In this document: piece by piece, positions 26,497 through 34,690 of the stretch
Layout of the letters: every line of letters starts with the position of its first letter
Position numbering within the stretch: position 1 is the stretch's first letter
Assembly (NCBI GenBank): GCA_002293535.1
Contig: DBDK01000005.1
Coordinates: 4,727-68,726 of the forward strand
DNA: 64,000 bases
Direction: 5' to 3'
Source: Alistipes sp. UBA934
Lineage (GTDB): Bacteria; Bacteroidota; Bacteroidia; Bacteroidales; Rikenellaceae
Program-made: the position numbers and the translations under genes
Notes under the pieces: generated by a model
Database searches by the model: none
What the model was told of the DNA's origin: nothing
What the model saw: only the letters and a program-made list of their open reading frames with translations

Positions 26497-27783
26497 ATGA
26501 AAGAGTCGGTCATATCTAAACTTAAAGTGCTGGCAGAGAGCGCCAAGTACGATGTGTCGTGCGCATCGTCGGGCACCACTCGTCGCGGTAAGGACGGCCA
26601 CATAGGATCGGCCACCGGGTGGGGAATTTGCCACAGTTTCACGGCGGACGGGCGCTGCGTTTCGCTGTTGAAAATTATGCTGACTAACCACTGCATCTAT
26701 GACTGCGCCTACTGCATCAATCGCCGGAGTAACGATGTTCCTCGCGCCACTTTCACTCCCGATGAGTTGGTCGAATTGACCTTGGAGTTCTATCGTCGCA
26801 ACTATATCGAGGGACTTTTTTTGTCGTCCGGAGTAATTCGCGACCCGGACTACACGATGGAGCGAATGGTGAAGGTGGTTCGCGAGTTGCGGACTACTCA
26901 TCGCTACAATGGCTACATCCATATGAAGTCGATTCCCGGCGCTTCCGAAGGCTTGGTGAGGGAGGCGGGCTTGTATGCCGACCGTCTGAGCGTGAATATC
27001 GAGATCCCGCGTGAGGAGAACCTCAAAATGCTCGCACCGGACAAGGATCACGCGAGCGTCTATCAGCCGATGCGGTATATTCATCAGGGATTTCTGGAGA
27101 GCACCGAAGATCGCAAGAAATTTCGCAAAGCACCCAAGTGGGCTCCCGCCGGCCAAAGTACCCAGATGATCGTCGGTGCCACGCCGGAGACCGACAACGA
27201 AATTTTGCGCCTTTCCACCAAGCTGTACAATGTGCAGGGGATGAAGAGGGTCTACTTTTCGGCGTTCGTTCCGGTGAACTCGTACGACAGGCGACTCCCG
27301 ATGTTGGGCTCTCCGCCTCTCGTTCGCGAGAACCGTTTGTATCAGGCCGACTGGCTGATGCGTTTTTATGGTTTCGGGGCAGGGGAGATCGTCGATGATG
27401 CCTACCCGAACCTCGATTTGGAGATCGATCCCAAATTGGCGTGGGCGTTGAGGCATCCGGAGAAATTTCCGGTCGATTTGAATCGTGCGGACTATGAAAT
27501 GATCCTTCGCGTTCCGGGAATCGGAGTGAAATCGGCACAGTTGATCGTTGCCGCGCGCCGACATTCGAGAATTACCGGTGCAACCCTCAAGAAAATAGGG
27601 GTAGTGCTCAAAAAAGCGCAATATTTCATCACTTGCGGTGAAATTTCAGAGGGTATCGCGCCGAAAAATGGAATTATCGGCGACCTCCACCCCGATTTAG
27701 TGCGAAAAGTCCTCACTCAAAAACGCCCGACTTCGCGTCGCGCTCAGAGTCCCGACCAAACAACCCTGATTTTCCCCGATTAG
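26497..27783 (+). CDS. Radical SAM DNA modification/repair protein (UDG-linked family)
   Basis: A 428-residue radical SAM protein with the cluster motif CIYDCAYC near residue 66. An N-terminal Cys near residue 18 (DVSCASSGTTRRG) and the GICHSF segment precede it. The C-terminus has a helix-hairpin-helix (LRVPGIGVKSAQLIVAARR) that suggests DNA binding. It matches the 'putative DNA modification/repair radical SAM' family that is co-inherited with DUF4130 proteins and uracil-DNA glycosylase-like domains. The ATG at 26497 is chosen over a TTG five codons upstream. The DUF4130 partner follows 110 nt downstream. The substrate is unknown. Confidence 0.88.
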   Translation: MKESVISKLKVLAESAKYDVSCASSGTTRRGKDGHIGSATGWGICHSFTADGRCVSLLKIMLTNHCIYDCAYCINRRSNDVPRATFTPDELVELTLEFYRRNYIEGLFLSSGVIRDPDYTMERMVKVVRELRTTHRYNGYIHMKSIPGASEGLVREAGLYADRLSVNIEIPREENLKMLAPDKDHASVYQPMRYIHQGFLESTEDRKKFRKAPKWAPAGQSTQMIVGATPETDNEILRLSTKLYNVQGMKRVYFSAFVPVNSYDRRLPMLGSPPLVRENRLYQADWLMRFYGFGAGEIVDDAYPNLDLEIDPKLAWALRHPEKFPVDLNRADYEMILRVPGIGVKSAQLIVAARRHSRITGATLKKIGVVLKKAQYFITCGEISEGIAPKNGIIGDLHPDLVRKVLTQKRPTSRRAQSPDQTTLIFPD

Positions 27784-27823
27784 GCGTTTTTTGCGTTAGC
27801 CCGGCTCGTCGTCGGCGTTCCGG

Positions 27824-27859
27824 TTGTCAAATTTTTTGACACGATTGTCAAATTTTTTT
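27824..27859 (+). repeat. Tandem TTGTCAAATTTTTT repeat with palindrome
   Basis: Between the radical SAM and DUF4130 genes the 14-mer TTGTCAAATTTTTT occurs twice, at 27824 and 27845. The first copy is part of a perfect palindrome, TGTCAAA-TTT-TTTGACA (27825-27841). It could be a weak terminator for the first gene, or an operator or -33-like element for the second. Confidence 0.5.
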
Positions 27860-27893
27860 ACATTTTTGTTCGAGCGTTCGATCTACCGTTTTG

Positions 27894-28769
27894 ATGACAG
27901 TTTTTAATTATGATTCCACGTTTGAGGGCCTTCTGACGGCGATTTTCGACGCTTACTCGCGGCGACAGTTCCCCGATGTGCTTTTGCCCTCCCCAGACTG
28001 TGTTTCGCCTTCCCACCCCGCCCATAACGCCTTCGGTAGTGTTTCGTCTCCCTCCCTTCCACTCTTCTCCGACGAGATTCATAATGTGCTGACTGACAGT
28101 GCGAAATCGGGACGGGTTTGGCGTGCACTGCTGAAAAAATTGCCCAAGGAGGTGTGTAATATGCTTTTTTACGGCTGGCTTTCCGAGGAGTCAGGCGTGG
28201 ATATGATGTTGTTTCGATACATCCGCCGCGTATTCGACGAACCCGCAACGACATCATCTGTTGCGACTGATTTTTCCGATCCTGATATCCTGCGAGTCAA
28301 GCAGTTAGCCCTCAAGGTCTCACACGAATGCGAGCATATCAGACAGTTCACGCGTTTCCAAAAAGGGGGTGATGCTCCCGGCAATGACACCACTACCGGG
28401 CCTGCCGACAGCTATGGCGCCGGTGCAACCTATTTCGCCCCTGTGTCGCCACGTTATAATGCTCTGCCTCTGGCGATTGGGTACTTTCGCGATCGATTTC
28501 GCGACCAGCGTTGGTTGATCTACGACATCAAACGTCGCTACGGTTTTTACTATGATCTTAAGGAAGTTACGGAAGTCACGATGGAAGACGATGCCCACCT
28601 CGTCGCCGGAAAATTGGACGAAGCGATGATGGCGGCGGACGAAAAACTCTTCCAGGATCTGTGGCGCACCTATTTCCATTCGATGGCCATCGCCGAGCGC
28701 ATCAATCCAAAGCTGCAACGTCAGCATATGCCCAAACGTTTCTGGGCACTGCTGACGGAGCTACAATGA
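27894..28769 (+). CDS. DUF4130 DNA-metabolism protein, partner of radical SAM protein
   Basis: A 291-residue protein of the DUF4130 ('probable DNA metabolism protein') family. It has the N-terminal YDSTFEGLLTAIFDAYSRR, LKKLPKEVCNMLFYGWLSEE, VRQLALKVSHECEHIRQFTRF-type segments and the end DEKLFQDLWRTYFHSMAIAERIN..LQRQHMPKRFWALLTEL. In many genomes this domain is fused to a uracil-DNA-glycosylase domain; here it ends without one. ATG at 27894 is preferred to the TTG directly before it. Together with the preceding gene it forms a conserved two-gene module of unknown DNA repair function. Confidence 0.87.
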   Translation: MTVFNYDSTFEGLLTAIFDAYSRRQFPDVLLPSPDCVSPSHPAHNAFGSVSSPSLPLFSDEIHNVLTDSAKSGRVWRALLKKLPKEVCNMLFYGWLSEESGVDMMLFRYIRRVFDEPATTSSVATDFSDPDILRVKQLALKVSHECEHIRQFTRFQKGGDAPGNDTTTGPADSYGAGATYFAPVSPRYNALPLAIGYFRDRFRDQRWLIYDIKRRYGFYYDLKEVTEVTMEDDAHLVAGKLDEAMMAADEKLFQDLWRTYFHSMAIAERINPKLQRQHMPKRFWALLTELQ

Positions 28770-28787
28770 GATTAAATGTAAAGAGGA

Positions 28788-29270
28788 TCAGTCTGTTAGT
28801 TTTTCAAGATTTTTGATATCGATATCGCCGATGACCCTGACCAAAACATTGCTGTCGTCATTCTTGTTTATGACAGAGACGACTACCTCCTTGTCGTTTT
28901 TGCCACCCTTACCTTTAAGATCCTTGACCAAGACCTTAACGGTTTCGTTGTCGTTTGAGCTGGAAACCAATGGCTTATAGTCATCCGCATCAGTAATCAC
29001 CTTGACCTCTCTTGTAAATTCTCCGTCATTTAATTCCGAGATGATCACCGTCATCGTGCGAATGTCCTTGGCGAGTCCGGACAAATCCATCCCCTCCAAA
29101 TTAACTGCGCCGTCGCCGAGCATTTTGATCATATCTCCATCAATAGTAATTACCGTAACGCCGTCTCTGTCAGTGTATTTTGCAGCGAGTTCGTCGATGG
29201 TTTTGTTCTGTGCGCCGGCTGCAAAGGCAACCAAAATCGTGACGATGGATAAAAACAATGTCTTTTTCAT
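28788..29270 (-). CDS. DUF4252 exported protein
   Basis: A 160-residue protein with a signal peptide (KTLFLSIVTILVAFAAGA, cut before QNK). It matches DUF4252: KYTDRDGVTVITIDGDMIKML, ISELNDGEFTREV, NNETVKVLVKDLKGK and VVVSVINKNDDSNVLVRVIGDI. It contains no Cys lipobox. DUF4252 proteins are small Bacteroidota envelope proteins, often next to ECF sigma/anti-sigma genes, and their function is unknown. The start overlaps the preceding gene by 4 nt, so it belongs to the sigma cassette. Confidence 0.82.
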   Translation of the reverse strand: MKKTLFLSIVTILVAFAAGAQNKTIDELAAKYTDRDGVTVITIDGDMIKMLGDGAVNLEGMDLSGLAKDIRTMTVIISELNDGEFTREVKVITDADDYKPLVSSSNDNETVKVLVKDLKGKGGKNDKEVVVSVINKNDDSNVLVRVIGDIDIKNLEKLTD

Positions 29271-29620
29271 AATAGTGTTTTATTTAAAATTTGGTTTACG
29301 TGCTCCATTTTCTGCGAAATATCCTGAGCCGACCGCTCCAGACGTGTGTTTACGACGTCCAACGCCTGTCGTGTTTGCTCTATCGCCGTGTCGCGATCCA
29401 CTATGCGTGCGCCATTCACATAGCATACGAAATCATCCTTCGGTGCCTGCGGCGAGAACACAAACAGACCTGCGATGAACATAGCCGCAATACCCGTCAC
29501 GGCAATGGTTAGGCTTATTCGATGACGTGATCTTTCGTGTGTAACCAGCTGCCTGCGAGGATTTTCCGCCCGCATTTGCTTAAACGCACATTGCAGCATT
29601 TTGTCTATATTATGTTCCAT
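29267..29620 (-). CDS. Single-pass membrane protein, putative anti-sigma partner
   Basis: A 117-residue protein with one membrane helix near residues 36-56 (LTIAVTGIAAMFIAGLFVF), a basic cytosolic N-terminus and a helical C-terminal part with heptad-like spacing (AIEQTRQALDVVNTRLERSAQDI). It overlaps the ECF sigma gene by 11 nt and the DUF4252 gene by 4 nt. Topology and position fit a membrane anti-sigma factor, but there is no recognisable anti-sigma domain signature, so this rests on context. Confidence 0.7.
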   Translation of the reverse strand: MEHNIDKMLQCAFKQMRAENPRRQLVTHERSRHRISLTIAVTGIAAMFIAGLFVFSPQAPKDDFVCYVNGARIVDRDTAIEQTRQALDVVNTRLERSAQDISQKMEHVNQILNKTLL

Positions 29621-30095
29621 AGTTCATTATTTTTGTAAGCTGCTCTTTTACAGTTGTGTGAGCCCTCGAAAGCGACATTCTGACGGCCTCGGCACGCGTT
29701 TGCATAATGGCAGCAATTTCATCGATTTCCAACTCCTCGACGTCGCGCAGGTGCATAGCCGTACGCTGTTTTTCAGGCAACATTGCCATCAACCGCCTCA
29801 CTATCAGCAACACATCCTCGTTGCGCTCACCCGTTTCACCTGCCATAGTCGGTGGCACTTCTACCGTCTGTTTCCGTCCCCGCAACCTATCGAGGCACAT
29901 ATTTCGCGCAGCGGCCAGGATGTAACCCCCTGGATTTTGGTGAAGACCGACGAGCAAACGTTTGTGCCACAACTTTTCGTAGAGGTCTTGAACTACGTCT
30001 TCGGCATCTTCGCGACTACCGACTATATTTAATGCAAGGCGGTAAATGCGCGGGTGTAGTTCGGTGTATGTGTTGTTGAAATCCTGTGGCGCCAT
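29610..30095 (-). CDS. ECF-type RNA polymerase sigma factor
   Basis: A 161-residue ECF sigma factor. Region 2 is LHPRIYRLALNIVGSREDAEDVVQDLYEKLW. Region 4 is LPEKQRTAMHLRDVEELEIDEIAAIMQTRAEAVRMSLSRAHTTVKEQL (motifs cited in part). It has no extra domains. It heads a three-gene cassette with a membrane partner and a DUF4252 protein, which suggests envelope-signal control and autoregulation. Its own promoter is not clear; a near-match TATAATTTG (3-nt spacer) lies upstream. Confidence 0.92.
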   Translation of the reverse strand: MAPQDFNNTYTELHPRIYRLALNIVGSREDAEDVVQDLYEKLWHKRLLVGLHQNPGGYILAAARNMCLDRLRGRKQTVEVPPTMAGETGERNEDVLLIVRRLMAMLPEKQRTAMHLRDVEELEIDEIAAIMQTRAEAVRMSLSRAHTTVKEQLTKIMNYGT

Positions 30096-30124
30096 TTGTC
30101 TATATAACGATCGGAGCCGGCAAA

Positions 30125-30868
30125 TTATAACATCCGGAACGAATCGGCATCGGCAAGAGCAGGAAACTTGAGGCGGAAAGCGCGCAAAGCTTCGAGATCG
30201 GCGAAGGCGACCAGGCTTTGTTCGGGGTTGAGAGTGACATTCGCGTTTTCGATCGCACGGCCTTTATAGTCAATGAGATGGCTCTCGCCGATACGATTAG
30301 TTGCCGCCACATAACACAGATTTTCGATCGCACGAGCCCGCAAAAGAATGTTCCAGGCGTCGATACGAGCTGTGGGCCAGTCGGCCGAATAAACGATCAT
30401 ATCGTAATCTGCACCGTCGTTTTGAGCGTCGCCCTGCTGTCGCGCGAAAACGGGAAACCGAAGGTCGTAGCAAACCTGAAGCAGGATTCGCCAACCCTGC
30501 CATTCGACAATAACGCGTTCTGTACCAGCAGTATAGTGGTGATGTTCGCCGGCAAACGAAAATAAGTGCCGCTTGTCATAATGAACGTGTGAGCCGTCGG
30601 GCCTGACGAAAAACATTCGGTTATAATACTGTCCGGTTTCTTGCACCGCTACGCTTCCGGTGATCGCAGCCCCGGTACGAGCTGATGTTTCCTGCATCCA
30701 CGATAATGTTTTTGCACCACCATCAGGCTCGGCAATACCTTTTGGTTCAGTGGTATAGCCTGTCGTAAACATTTCGGGCAGTAGTATCAAATCGATCGTT
30801 TCGGAGGTGATCTTCGATACCGATTCCAAAACCCTTTTCGGGCCATCCTGTAAAAGCAACACTCTCAT
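30125..30868 (-). CDS. Nitrilase-family omega-amidase-like hydrolase
   Basis: A 247-residue carbon-nitrogen hydrolase with the full triad: Glu in LLPEMFTTGY (near residue 32), Lys in YDKRHLF (near 99) and Cys in LLQVCYDLRFPVF (near 133). The FTTGY and CYDLRFP signatures fit the YafV/Nit2 omega-amidase branch, which removes ammonia from alpha-ketoglutaramate-type amides. It is transcribed divergently from thrB across a 41-bp gap, and a TAnnTTTG box lies 8 nt before the ATG. Confidence 0.88.
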   Translation of the reverse strand: MRVLLLQDGPKRVLESVSKITSETIDLILLPEMFTTGYTTEPKGIAEPDGGAKTLSWMQETSARTGAAITGSVAVQETGQYYNRMFFVRPDGSHVHYDKRHLFSFAGEHHHYTAGTERVIVEWQGWRILLQVCYDLRFPVFARQQGDAQNDGADYDMIVYSADWPTARIDAWNILLRARAIENLCYVAATNRIGESHLIDYKGRAIENANVTLNPEQSLVAFADLEALRAFRLKFPALADADSFRML

Positions 30869-30876
30869 AATGTCTG

Positions 30877-30884
30877 CAAAGTTA
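30877..30884 (-). promoter_or_regulatory. -7 box TAACTTTG of the nitrilase-family gene
   Basis: An exact TAnnTTTG match on the minus strand, 8 nt before the ATG at 30868. It lies within the 41-bp divergent gap shared with thrB. Confidence 0.6.
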
Positions 30885-30895
30885 AAATTTTTTAT

Positions 30896-30903
30896 TAATT
30901 TCG
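30896..30903 (+). promoter_or_regulatory. -7-like box TAATTTCG of thrB
   Basis: A one-mismatch version of TAnnTTTG, 6 nt before the thrB ATG. The same TAnnTTCG form stands 6 nt before the RSH gene. Confidence 0.5.
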
Positions 30904-30909
30904 CGGCAG

Positions 30910-31833
30910 ATGGAAATGATTAGGATTTTTGCGCCGGCGACCGTGGCAAATCTCGGTTGCGGATTCGACATTATGGGAATGGCCATCGACGGGGTGGGCG
31001 ACGTGATGGAGGTTTCGGTTGGCGAAGGCACAGGGCTGGCTATTAAAAATAGCAGCGATGTGGCCCTGCCGGACGATGTGGAAGGCAACGTGATGACTCC
31101 CGCGGTGAGGGCGTTACTATCTGCATACGGGCAAAATAAACGGGTGGAAATCAACATATTGAAGAAGATTCGTCCGGGTAGCGGCATCGGTTCCAGTGCG
31201 GCCTCCTCGGCAGGAGCAGTGGTAGGTGTGAACGAACTGTTGGGCAGACCGTTCGGTGCGGTGCGGTTGGTGGAGTTTGCGATGGAGGGAGAGAGTCTGA
31301 TCGGTGGGGGAGCGCATCACGCAGATAATGTGGCGCCGGCCATTATGGGTGGCGTGGTTTTGATAAGAGGTTACAGTCCATTGGACATCATACAGTTACC
31401 CATTCCTGATAATTTTTACACGGCAGTCGTACATCCTCACATTACGGTTACTACTTGCGAGGGAAGGGGAGTTCTGCCGCGGGAGATTCCGTTGCAAACC
31501 GCTATTACTCAATGGGGTAACGTGGGCGGATTGGTTGGGGGACTGGCCCTGGGTGATATGGCGCTGGTCGGAAGATCGGTACGCGATGTGGTGGCTGAGC
31601 CGGCACGAAAACATTTTATTCCAGGCTATGACGAGCTGAAACATAGAGCTTTAGCTGCAGGTGCCCTGGGTGTGAACATAGCGGGTAGCGGTCCGGCGGT
31701 TTTTGCTGTCGTGGACTCGATGGAAGGAGCGAATGAGCTCTGTGAGGTGATGAAGGCGCATTTTATGGCACTTGGGATCGAGGCCGATGTCTACCCATCG
31801 AAAATTTCGGGTCAGGGGGCCCGCGTGGTATGA
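30910..31833 (+). CDS. thrB: Homoserine kinase
   Basis: A 307-residue GHMP kinase. It has the N-terminal VRIFAPATVANLGCGFDIMGMA-type substrate motif, the ATP loop PGSGIGSSAASSAGAV near residue 93, and C-terminal GVNIAGSGPAVFAVV. It phosphorylates O-homoserine in threonine synthesis. The next gene, thrC, overlaps by 4 nt (ATGA), so the two last steps are coupled. The usual thrA (aspartokinase-homoserine dehydrogenase) is not upstream; a nitrilase gene faces away instead. Confidence 0.95.
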   Translation: MEMIRIFAPATVANLGCGFDIMGMAIDGVGDVMEVSVGEGTGLAIKNSSDVALPDDVEGNVMTPAVRALLSAYGQNKRVEINILKKIRPGSGIGSSAASSAGAVVGVNELLGRPFGAVRLVEFAMEGESLIGGGAHHADNVAPAIMGGVVLIRGYSPLDIIQLPIPDNFYTAVVHPHITVTTCEGRGVLPREIPLQTAITQWGNVGGLVGGLALGDMALVGRSVRDVVAEPARKHFIPGYDELKHRALAAGALGVNIAGSGPAVFAVVDSMEGANELCEVMKAHFMALGIEADVYPSKISGQGARVV

Positions 31834-33227
31834 GGTACATTACAACGAGAAGGGGTGGATTTGGGGCTACAGGAGGCTCCAGTGCGGATTTTTCGTTGCG
31901 GGAAGCGGCTTTTGAGGGTCTGGCGCCCGACGGAGGGCTGTTTATACCTGCCGAAATTCCACAGGTTTCGATGGACGAGGTGCGTGAACGGGCTGCCGGT
32001 GGATTTGCGGATATGGCCGAATATTTGGCAGGATTGTTCTTTGGAAACGACCTGTCAGCCAGCGAATTAAGTGAGGCGTGCAAGGAGGCTTTCAATTTTC
32101 CGGTGCCCCTTCGGCGAGTCGGAGCAGGCGAGGATCGGTCTGAATCTGGAGGTGCTGAGGACGATCTTTATACTTTGGAGCTTTTTCACGGCCCGACAGC
32201 GGCGTTCAAGGATTTCGGGGCAGGATTTATGGGTCGGGTGCTGGGAAGATTACGCACTGACAACGAGCGACTTACGATTCTTACAGCGACAAGCGGCGAC
32301 ACGGGAAGCGCGGTGGCGCACGGATTTCTGAATGTGCCCGGAATAGACGTGGTCATACTCTATCCGGACGGCAAAATCAGCGACCTGCAAGAGAGTCAGA
32401 TGACTACGCTGGGAAGCAATATTCACGCACTGAGGGTGGAGGGAACGTTCGATGATTGTCAGCGAATGGTAAAAGAGGTTTTTGCCGATACGCAATTTCG
32501 TGAAAATTACAATATTACATCGGCCAACTCAATAAATACTTTACGTTGGATCCCGCAGTCGTTCTACTACTTTTGGGGCGTTCTGAAATGGCAAGAGGCG
32601 GTGGGTGAGAAGGGTGGTTTTAGTGGAACCGCACCCGAAATTGTTGTTCCGAGTGGTAATTACGGCAATCTGTCGGCAGGAATGCTGGCGAAGCGTATGG
32701 GGCTGAATATCAAGCGATTTGTGGCAGCATCGAACGCCAATGACGTGGTACCGGAATGGTTGCGAGCAGGAGAATATTGTCCGCGGCCGTCGGTGAGAAC
32801 GATCGCAAACGCGATGGATGTGGGAGCGCCGAGCAACTATGAGAGGATGGTGGCGCTGGCGGGAGGCCCGAATGCGAGCGGTGGGAGTAACTCAGCAACA
32901 ATAATTGACGCTCTTAGGGCAGAAATCGTGGGTTACGCGTCGAATGACGAACAGATTCGTGCTGCAATTCGAGAAATGTACGATAAATTCGACTACATCT
33001 CCGACCCACACAGTGCAACTGGCTACAACGCTGCAAAGCACTATCATACAAGAGGTTTCTGGCTATCGACAGCCGCGGCGGCGAAGTTCGGAGAGGTGAT
33101 AGAGCCGGTGCTCGGTTTTGCGCCGGAAATCCCGGAGCGACTGGCAAAACTGCTGGGTCGCAAGAAAATCTCGACACCGATCGCGCCCGATGCGAAGTTG
33201 CTGAGAGAGTACGTGGCGGGGCTTTGA
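31830..33227 (+). CDS. thrC: Threonine synthase
   Basis: A 465-residue PLP enzyme of the ThrC family. The Schiff-base lysine lies in GPTAAFKDFGAGFM, and further motifs are TATSGDTGSAVAHGF, ITSANSINTLRWIPQSFYYFW and VPSGNYGNLSAGMLAKRMG. It converts O-phosphohomoserine to threonine. Residues 95-110 (GAGEDRSESGGAEDD) form a Gly/Asp-rich insert I do not expect in most homologues. It is coupled to thrB by an ATGA overlap. It converges with nfnB, leaving a 29-bp gap without an obvious terminator. Confidence 0.95.
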   Translation: MRYITTRRGGFGATGGSSADFSLREAAFEGLAPDGGLFIPAEIPQVSMDEVRERAAGGFADMAEYLAGLFFGNDLSASELSEACKEAFNFPVPLRRVGAGEDRSESGGAEDDLYTLELFHGPTAAFKDFGAGFMGRVLGRLRTDNERLTILTATSGDTGSAVAHGFLNVPGIDVVILYPDGKISDLQESQMTTLGSNIHALRVEGTFDDCQRMVKEVFADTQFRENYNITSANSINTLRWIPQSFYYFWGVLKWQEAVGEKGGFSGTAPEIVVPSGNYGNLSAGMLAKRMGLNIKRFVAASNANDVVPEWLRAGEYCPRPSVRTIANAMDVGAPSNYERMVALAGGPNASGGSNSATIIDALRAEIVGYASNDEQIRAAIREMYDKFDYISDPHSATGYNAAKHYHTRGFWLSTAAAAKFGEVIEPVLGFAPEIPERLAKLLGRKKISTPIAPDAKLLREYVAGL

Positions 33228-33256
33228 GAGGAGGCAGCGCAGGAGTTCCGGGGGGG

Positions 33257-34690
33257 TTAGCGAGCCGACTTTGTGCGAACGTACTGGTCGATGGCGCGAG
33301 CGGCGCGACGACCTGCCCCCATTGCGAGAATTACCGTGGCCGCTCCCGTGACGGCATCACCCCCTGCGAAAACCCCTGCACGAGTGGTCGAACCGGCCTC
33401 ATCGGCAATCAAACAACCGCGACGATTAGTGTCCAAACCATCTGTAGTCGAAGCAATTAGCGGATTGGGCGAAGTACCCAAAGCCATAATAACAGATTCG
33501 CATTCGATCTCGAACTCAGAACCGGCAATCTCGACCGGAGAACGACGACCCGAAGAATCCGCCTCACAGAGCTCCATACGAACGCACCTCACAGCGCGAA
33601 CCCAACCACGCTCGTCGCCAAGAATCTCAACAGGATTGGTAAGCAACTGAAAATCAATACCCTCCTCGCGAGCGTGATGCACCTCCTCGACGCGAGCAGG
33701 AAGCTCGGCTTCGCTGCGACGATAGACTATGGAGGCTTTGGAGCCAAGACGTGCAGCCGTACGAACAGCATCCATAGCGACATTACCGCCACCGACCACG
33801 ACAGTGTGCGCGCCGACGAAAATCGGAGTATCGTAACACTCGTCGAATGCACGCATAAGGTTGGCGCGAGTCAAAAATTCGTTGGCAGAGACCACTCCAT
33901 TGAGGTTTTCGCCGGGGATACCCATAAAATAGGGGAGACCGGCACCCGAACCTACGAACACGGCATCGAAGCCCTCACCGCCCTGAGCGGGAGGATCGAG
34001 GAGCTGATCTATGGTAAGAGTGCGGCCAATGATGATGTCGGTCTCGATATGCACCCCAAGTGCCTCGATCTTAGCTATTTCGCGTGCTACGATTCGCTCC
34101 TTGGGAAGGCGGAATTCGGGAATACCATAGACCAGCACGCCACCGGGACGATGCAAAGCCTCGAAAATCGTGACCTCATAACCCATCTGAGCAAGGTCGC
34201 TGGCACACGTCAAACCCGCAGGCCCACTACCGACGATAGCAACGCGATGGCCGTTGGGGGCGGGCTTCGATGGGTGATCGGCTTCAGTTGCGGAAATGCC
34301 TAATGCCGCGGCTTCGAGTGCCCAATCGCCAACGTAACGCTCTAATTTTCCGATATTTACAGGTTCACCCTTGATGCCGAGCACGCAAGCGCCCTCGCAC
34401 TGACTCTCCTGAGGGCAAACACGGCCGCAAACAGACGGCAACAACGAATCGCGAGCGATAATGGAAGCCGCGGTGGCGAAATTACCCTGCAAAACCTCGG
34501 AAATGAACTCCGGGATCTGAATGGAAACAGGGCATTGCGCTACACAAGGCTTGTTGCGGCAATTCAAACACCGCGATGCCTCAGCCTGCGCCTCTTCGGC
34601 CGTGAAACCGTAACTTACCTCCTCGAAATTGGTCGCGCGAACGGCCGGATCCTGCTCGCGGGCGTTGAGCCTGGGTATCTTATTTGCCAT
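33257..34690 (-). CDS. NADPH-dependent reductase large subunit (NfnB/SudA, GltD-like)
   Basis: A 477-residue flavo-iron-sulfur protein of the GltD family; the ATG at 34690 starts MANKIPRLNAREQDP. The N-terminal cluster region has CLNCRNKPCVAQCP and CGRVCPQESQCEGAC. The FAD motif is VGSGPAGLTCASDLAQMG and the NADPH motif VGGGNVAMDAVRTAARLG. With the overlapping partner gene it forms the NfnAB/SudAB pair (NADH-dependent reduced ferredoxin:NADP oxidoreductase, formerly sulfide dehydrogenase). It overlaps the partner's 3' end by 11 nt. A GltD role is less likely because no gltB is nearby. Confidence 0.87.
   Translation of the reverse strand: MANKIPRLNAREQDPAVRATNFEEVSYGFTAEEAQAEASRCLNCRNKPCVAQCPVSIQIPEFISEVLQGNFATAASIIARDSLLPSVCGRVCPQESQCEGACVLGIKGEPVNIGKLERYVGDWALEAAALGISATEADHPSKPAPNGHRVAIVGSGPAGLTCASDLAQMGYEVTIFEALHRPGGVLVYGIPEFRLPKERIVAREIAKIEALGVHIETDIIIGRTLTIDQLLDPPAQGGEGFDAVFVGSGAGLPYFMGIPGENLNGVVSANEFLTRANLMRAFDECYDTPIFVGAHTVVVGGGNVAMDAVRTAARLGSKASIVYRRSEAELPARVEEVHHAREEGIDFQLLTNPVEILGDERGWVRAVRCVRMELCEADSSGRRSPVEIAGSEFEIECESVIMALGTSPNPLIASTTDGLDTNRRGCLIADEAGSTTRAGVFAGGDAVTGAATVILAMGAGRRAARAIDQYVRTKSAR

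Noticed and set aside
26398..27621. A 407-codon minus-strand open frame
   Set aside because: It is antisense to the radical SAM gene, which has clear motifs. The minus-strand product has low-complexity, His/Arg-rich sequence with no recognisable domain.
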